Source of the DNA: Amycolatopsis jejuensis
GTDB taxonomy: Bacteria > Actinomycetota > Actinomycetes > Mycobacteriales > Pseudonocardiaceae
Assembly: GCF_000717335.1 (NCBI RefSeq)
Contig: NZ_JNYZ01000065.1
Coordinates: 1 to 19,275 of the forward strand
Length of the DNA: 19,275 nt
Direction: 5' to 3'
Both the position numbers and the translations under genes were made by a program. Under the pieces are notes generated by a model. It was given only the letters and a program-made list of their open reading frames with translations. It had not been told where the DNA came from and did not search any database. Each line of letters starts with the position of its first letter. Position 1 is the stretch's first letter. Of the stretch, positions 15,646 to 19,275 are shown piece after piece.

Positions 15646-16284
15646 GTGCCGGTGAAGGATGGACAAGCCACCCGGCGCCGGTTGCTGGATGCGGCGGCCG
15701 CGGAGTTCGCGGCGTACGGCATCGCGGGGGCGAGGGTCGACCGGATCGCGGCCACTGCCAAGGCCAACAAAGCGCAGCTCTACGCCTACTTCGGCGACAA
15801 GGACCGCCTGTTCGACACGGTGTTCCAGGAACACGCAGGCGACCTGGTCAACGCGGTGCCGATGACCGCTCGTGATCTGCCCGGCTACGCCGTCGGTATC
15901 TACGACGCCTGCCTGGCCAAGCCGGACCTGGTCCGGCTGGCGACCTGGGCCCGGCTGGAACGCCGGCCTGCGGGCGACCTGGTCACCACCATGGCCGAGG
16001 AGACCGGCCAGAAGCTGAGCGCCATCGCCGACGCCCAGCGCGACGGGCACATCGACCCGGCGCTCGCGCCCGCGGACGTCCTGGCGATGGTGTCGATGAT
16101 GGCGCTCACCTGGTCACCGGCAAGCTTGTTCTACGCGGCAACCCCGGCCGACCCGGAAACCGACCACCAACGGCGCCGCGAAGCCCTCGCCGAAATGGTC
16201 CGGCGCGGTTTCTGCCCGGCCGACCCGCACGGCGTCGCAACCGTATCCGGCACCGCTACGCCGCCGCGGCCGACGATTCCTTGA
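15646..16284 (+). CDS. TetR-family transcriptional regulator
   Basis: This 212-residue protein has the TetR DNA-binding domain at its N-terminus: ATRRRLLDAAAAEFAAYG, then the helix-turn-helix VDRIAATAKANKAQLYAYFGDKDRLFD at about 31-57. A variable helical ligand domain follows. The start is uncertain: GTG at 15646 or GTG at 15652, neither with a Shine-Dalgarno, so a leaderless message is plausible. It is divergent from the zinc alcohol dehydrogenase, and two palindromic operators lie between them. It probably represses both genes and is released by a small molecule related to the dehydrogenase substrate. Its stop is 27 bp from that of the convergent reductase gene. Confidence 0.9.
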   Translation: MPVKDGQATRRRLLDAAAAEFAAYGIAGARVDRIAATAKANKAQLYAYFGDKDRLFDTVFQEHAGDLVNAVPMTARDLPGYAVGIYDACLAKPDLVRLATWARLERRPAGDLVTTMAEETGQKLSAIADAQRDGHIDPALAPADVLAMVSMMALTWSPASLFYAATPADPETDHQRRREALAEMVRRGFCPADPHGVATVSGTATPPRPTIP

Positions 16285-16311
16285 TGCAGAGGCGGAAAAC
16301 CTGCTGCACGA

Positions 16312-17334
16312 TCACCGAATGAGGTCGTGTTCGGCGAGGCTGCGGGCGGTTTGCTCGATTGCGTCGGGGATGGAGCGCAATGGGTGTCCGAGGAGGGTTT
16401 CGGCGGGGGTGTGGTCGAAGCTCTGTTTGCAGCCGATCAGCCAGCGGTTGTCGCGCAGCTGGGGTTCGACCACGCTGGCGAGCCGGGTGAACCAGGTCGG
16501 CATCGCTCGTGCCGGCATTTTCCGGCTTGGTCCGGGGAGGCGTTCGCGGATCACGTGGGCGACCTCGGTGAGCGACATCGGGTCGGTGGCGACGATGGTG
16601 CGGCGGCCGGCGGCGGCGGGGGAGGTCATCGCGGCGAGGTGGGCGTCGGCGATGTCTCGGATGTCGATCCAGGGCAGCCGGAGGTCGGGGATCATCGGGA
16701 GGGCCCCGGACATGAGTTGCTGGATTGCGGTGACGGAGGTTCCTGGATCCTTGGTCAGGAGTGGCCCGATCACCGCGCCGGGGTTGATGAGTGCGAGCCG
16801 GTCCGGGGCTCCGCGGTGCTGCGCGAGTTCTCGGGCGGCGCGTTCGGCTTTGATTTTCGAGACGGTGTACGCGTTCAGGCGCGGGTCGTCCGGGTCGGTC
16901 CGGTCGGCGTCGGTGTAGAGGTGCCTTTTGGGTGCGCGGGCGAACTGGATCGTCGCCAGCGCCGAGGTCATGACCACGCGTTCCGCGCCCGCGTCCAGCG
17001 CTGCCCCGACCGCTCGGGTCGCCCCCTCGACGGCGGGACGGATCAGCTCGTCCGGGTCTTTCGGTTTCGCCAGCACGAACGGGGAGGCCACGTGCAGGAC
17101 GTATCGGCATCCGTCGGCGGCTTCTGCCCACCCGTCGTCGGAGAGCAGGTCGAGGAGACAGATCTCGAGCTGTGCCGGGTCGACGCCCGCGGTCGCCATC
17201 GCTGCGTGTACCTCGCTGACCCGGGTGCAGGACCGGACCGAGCCGCGTACCGCGTATCCGCGTCGGAGCAGCTCGGCGGCGACGTGCCCGCCGATGAACC
17301 CGGAGATGCCGGTGACCAGCACTTTGTCTGTCAT
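16312..17334 (-). CDS. NAD(P)-dependent extended SDR, dihydroflavonol-reductase-like
   Basis: This 340-residue oxidoreductase has the extended short-chain dehydrogenase fold. The nucleotide-binding loop is TGISGFIG (8-15). The catalytic triad is Ser124 (VMTSALAT), Tyr156 and Lys160 (NAYTVSK). These features place it with the dihydroflavonol-4-reductase and aldehyde/ketone reductase branch rather than sugar epimerases. Such enzymes reduce carbonyl groups on varied substrates. The ATG at 17334 has a modest GGGG seven bases upstream. A TTGACA-16-TAAACT promoter lies in the divergent region inside a long inverted repeat, so the adjacent TetR protein is the probable regulator. It is convergent with the other TetR gene. 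Confidence 0.9.
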   Translation of the reverse strand: MTDKVLVTGISGFIGGHVAAELLRRGYAVRGSVRSCTRVSEVHAAMATAGVDPAQLEICLLDLLSDDGWAEAADGCRYVLHVASPFVLAKPKDPDELIRPAVEGATRAVGAALDAGAERVVMTSALATIQFARAPKRHLYTDADRTDPDDPRLNAYTVSKIKAERAARELAQHRGAPDRLALINPGAVIGPLLTKDPGTSVTAIQQLMSGALPMIPDLRLPWIDIRDIADAHLAAMTSPAAAGRRTIVATDPMSLTEVAHVIRERLPGPSRKMPARAMPTWFTRLASVVEPQLRDNRWLIGCKQSFDHTPAETLLGHPLRSIPDAIEQTARSLAEHDLIR

Positions 17335-17357
17335 GTCGATACCCCGTCCGCTCCATC

Positions 17358-17386
17358 TTGACAGTGAGCAGTTTACGGATCATCTA
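17358..17386 (+). promoter_or_regulatory. Possible promoter of the second TetR gene
   Basis: The left arm supplies a perfect TTGACA on the plus strand (17358-17363). The -10 position at the normal distance (TCATCT or CATCTA, 17380-17386) is poor. Transcription would start about 10-15 bp before the ATG, leaving a very short leader. Confidence 0.4.
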
Positions 17387-17397
17387 CTCACTGTCAA
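17370..17397 (-). promoter_or_regulatory. Promoter of the SDR reductase gene
   Basis: On the minus strand a perfect TTGACA (17397-17392) and TAAACT (17375-17370) are 16 bp apart, giving a start near 17363. The -35 is inside the right arm of the inverted repeat, and the start point falls in the left arm. Occupancy of the arms should block it. Confidence 0.65.
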
Positions 17398-17406
17398 GAT
17401 GGAGCG

Positions 17407-18045
17407 ATGGGCAAGGAACGCGTCGCCGGGGATCAGTACCATCACGGCAATCTGCATGCAGCGCTGCTCGACAGTGCGCTGATCGTGTTGACCGAGAAGG
17501 GTGTCGCCGGGTTCAGCATGCGCGATGCGGCGCGACGGGCGGGGGTGTCGCAGTCTGCGCCCAAACATCATTTCGGTGACGCGCGCGGGCTCCTGGGTGC
17601 GCTCGCGACGCGCGCGTACCGGCAACTGTGCGATCGGCTCGAATCACTCGACTTCGCAGGGCTCGATGCTCGCGAGCGCGTCGGGTGCATTGCGGCGGAA
17701 TATGTCGCCTTCGCGAGCGAGAATCGTGCCGTGTTCGATTTGATGTGGCGGATGACGCAGTTCGACTTCACCGCGCCCGAGCTGGCCGAGCAGAAGCACC
17801 GCGCGCTCCTGATTTTGGATCGCGGCCTGCGCGGCGAGGGCGCCGCACCGGCGTCCGGCACCGACCCCGCACTGCTGCCGAGTTACGCGGTCTGGTCCCT
17901 CGTGCACGGGTACACGACCCTCGCCCTGGAGGGCGCGATCGACAGCAGCAACCCGGATCCCCTCAAGGGAGACCTGCTTCCGGAAATGCTTGCCCTTCTT
18001 GACATATCCGGCTCTCCGCGTCGATCCACCGCGCTCGAGGACTGA
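17407..18045 (+). CDS. TetR-family transcriptional regulator
   Basis: This is a 212-residue TetR protein of a different branch from the one at 15646. The DNA-binding domain begins YHHGNLHAALLDSALIVLTEKG and continues with the helix-turn-helix SMRDAARRAGVSQSAPKHHFGDARGLL at about 37-63. The C-terminal part (VFDLMWRMTQFDF, then YAVWSLVHGYTTLALEG) matches the WHG-type ligand domain. The ATG at 17407 sits immediately after the inverted repeat; GGAG at 17401-17404 is too close to be an ideal ribosome site. It probably represses itself and the divergent SDR reductase. Only three bases separate its stop from that of the convergent broken transporter. Confidence 0.9.
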   Translation: MGKERVAGDQYHHGNLHAALLDSALIVLTEKGVAGFSMRDAARRAGVSQSAPKHHFGDARGLLGALATRAYRQLCDRLESLDFAGLDARERVGCIAAEYVAFASENRAVFDLMWRMTQFDFTAPELAEQKHRALLILDRGLRGEGAAPASGTDPALLPSYAVWSLVHGYTTLALEGAIDSSNPDPLKGDLLPEMLALLDISGSPRRSTALED

Positions 18046-18048
18046 ATC

Positions 18049-19109
18049 TCAGCCCAGCGCTGCCGCGGTGGCGTTGGTGCGGACCCGCAGCACCGCGAGG
18101 GCTCCGACGAGGGAGACGAGCCCGGCGATCAGGTAGAGGGACGAGTACCCGCCGAGCGAGCTGACGATCATCGCGCCGATGAACGGGCCGATGACCTGCG
18201 GTGCGGTGAGCGCGATGTGGAACACGCCGAGGTCGCGGCCGGTGTCGCCGGCGGCGGGCAGGACCAGGGTGGCCAGCGCGAGGTCGACGCGATGCCCTGC
18301 GCGGCCGTCAAGCCGGCGGGCATCTTGATGTAGTCCTGCAGGGCGTACAGGGTCATGCTGCCGATCATGGACGGGCCGAGGTAGAGCACCGCGCGGGAGA
18401 TGAACACCCAGCGGTAGTCGCGGAAGCGCAGGCTGGCGAACGTCTGGCGGAATTCGGTGAACACCGGACGGCGTTCGCGGACTTCCACCGCGGTGCTGCG
18501 TGATTCCCGGGTGAGCCAGGCACTTGCCAGCGACGCGAGCGGGACCAGGATGGCCAGCAGCAGGTACCCGGTGAAGATCGAGTTGACGAAAAAGGCGCCG
18601 GCTTGGACGCCGACGATGGCGCCGAGGGGTAGTCCGAGGCCTTGGACTGTGCTGGCGAGGCCGTGCCGGTGCGCGGGGATCCGGTCGGGGATGGTCGCGA
18701 GGATGACGTTGAGTCCGACGTTCACCAGTGCCTGCATGAGGAACCAGCCGACGACGAGCCCGGCTACCGAGGACGCGGTGCCGAGCATGATGAGGGTGCC
18801 GCCGGTACCGATGCCGCCGAACAGGATCCACGGGGCACGGCGGCCCCATCGGGTGCGGGTGCGGTCGGACAGGATTCCGATGAACGGCGGCACGGCGAAG
18901 GCGGCGATGGCCGCGATCCCGGTGACCAGCGCGAGTGCGGACGGGGCGTTGTCACCCGCGATGATCCGCACCTGGGTGGGCAGCAGAACCTGGAGCGCGC
19001 CGACGATCGCCGCGTAGGCGAAGACGTTGAGCAGGAACATCGACAGCAGGACCGGCCACACCCGGACCTTCCGCGCGGGGGCGCCGGTGAGTTGCTGTTC
19101 GTCACACAT
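18049..19109 (-). pseudogene. MFS sugar-type transporter, broken by internal deletion and frameshift
   Basis: The frame starting at ATG 19109 gives about 274 residues of an MFS protein. It has first helix WPVLLSMFLLNVFAYAAIVG, loop motif GILSDRTRTRWGRRAPW, and later YALQDYIKMPAGLTAAQGIA. The match then stops and the frame runs into nonsense-like sequence. The rest of the protein continues in another frame from 18288: VDLALATLVLPAAGDTGRDLG...QVIGPFIGAM, 79 residues ending at 18049. The two parts add up to about 353 residues. Family members have roughly 430-450, and about two helices between the GLTAAQG and VDLALA segments are missing. The junction at about 18288/18289 is therefore a deletion not divisible by three. 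The motif resembles sugar transporters, which suits the neighbouring ROK gene. Confidence 0.82.
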
Positions 19110-19275
19110 GGCTTCGAGCAGCGGATTTCCCCTCCCCGCCGATGACGACGGGGCCGTGCGGGTCGCCGCGGTCGCCGCTGTCGTTTCGGAGCCGGGTCTG
19201 CTGATCGGGGCCGATGTCGGGGGGACTGGGATCAAGGCTGTCCTGGCGGATCCTGACGGGACGGTGCATGCGCGG
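19108..19275 (+). CDS. ROK-family sugar kinase/regulator, N-terminal fragment
   Basis: Only the first 56 codons are in the window. They include GLLIGADVGGTGIKAVLADPDGTV, the phosphate-binding start of ROK-family sugar kinases (DVGGTxIKA). A DNA-binding domain, as in ROK repressors of the NagC/XylR type, is absent ahead of it, so a kinase such as a glucokinase-like enzyme is more likely. The frame can start at ATG 19108 or at GTG 19156; neither has a clear Shine-Dalgarno. With the ATG, the start overlaps that of the divergent broken transporter in a shared CATG. Confidence 0.75.
   Translation, partial: MASSSGFPLPADDDGAVRVAAVAAVVSEPGLLIGADVGGTGIKAVLADPDGTVHAR

Larger units (their letters stand above)
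17349..17406. promoter_or_regulatory. 20-bp perfect inverted repeat, divergent operator of the reductase/TetR pair
   Basis: Arms at 17349-17368 and 17387-17406 are perfect reverse complements over 20 bases, separated by 18. Each arm contains TTGACAGTGAG, with a TnACnGTnA pseudo-palindrome that could hold one TetR dimer. The right arm ends one base before the TetR ATG. The repeat covers the promoter elements of both divergent genes. Confidence 0.8.

Noticed and set aside
18261..18340. Programmed frameshift in the right-hand MFS gene
   Set aside because: No slippery heptamer was evident and about 80 residues of conserved sequence are missing at the junction, so a deletion is the simpler reading.

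Overview
The window reads as chromosomal DNA from a high-GC actinomycete. GC is high throughout, with strong G/C bias at third codon positions, frequent GTG starts, little space between genes, and a dense set of TetR, PucR and IclR regulators. The style recalls Pseudonocardiaceae such as Amycolatopsis, but that is an impression from composition and protein style, not a database match. No rRNA, tRNA, CRISPR array, insertion sequence or replication origin was seen.

Layout. (1) Bases 1-576, minus strand: remnant of an IclR-family regulator that has lost the core of its helix-turn-helix and has no usable start; it runs off the left edge. (2) 752-1993, minus: a PucR/CdaR-type regulator, divergent from the main operon. 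(3) 2195-12474, plus: a seven-gene uptake and hydrolysis cluster. It contains a family 5 peptide-binding lipoprotein, two Dpp/Opp-type permeases, a double ATPase, an amidase-signature hydrolase, a metal-dependent amidohydrolase of the imidazolonepropionase/prolidase-like type, and a prolyl oligopeptidase. A strong hairpin terminator follows. (4) 12953-14131, plus: an MFS transporter. (5) 14533-16284: a zinc alcohol dehydrogenase divergent from a TetR regulator, with two copies of a 16-bp palindromic operator between them. (6) 16312-18045: an SDR-type ketone/aldehyde reductase divergent from a second TetR regulator, with a 20-bp perfect inverted repeat between them. (7) 18049-19109, minus: a sugar-type MFS transporter broken by an internal deletion plus frameshift. 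It is divergent from the start of a ROK-family sugar kinase that is cut by the right edge.

How the genes fit together. The main cluster looks like a self-contained route for taking up and dismantling a peptide-like or amide-containing compound. The importer brings it in, the prolyl oligopeptidase cuts on the carboxyl side of proline, and the amidohydrolase and amidase cleave the remaining small peptide or amide bonds. The substrate is not known. The combination points to proline-containing peptides, or cyclic or capped dipeptides, rather than general peptide nutrition.

The most useful new observation is a nested palindrome with an inner CGACA-NN-TGTCG. It occurs once in the pucR/transporter intergenic region and once in the gap before the amidase, the largest internal gap of the cluster. 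It is therefore a good candidate for the PucR-type regulator's operator, tying both halves of the cluster into one regulon. Two adjacent reductase/TetR modules, each with its own visible operator, make up most of the right half. Both ends of the window carry decayed genes, which suggests an accessory region undergoing gene loss.
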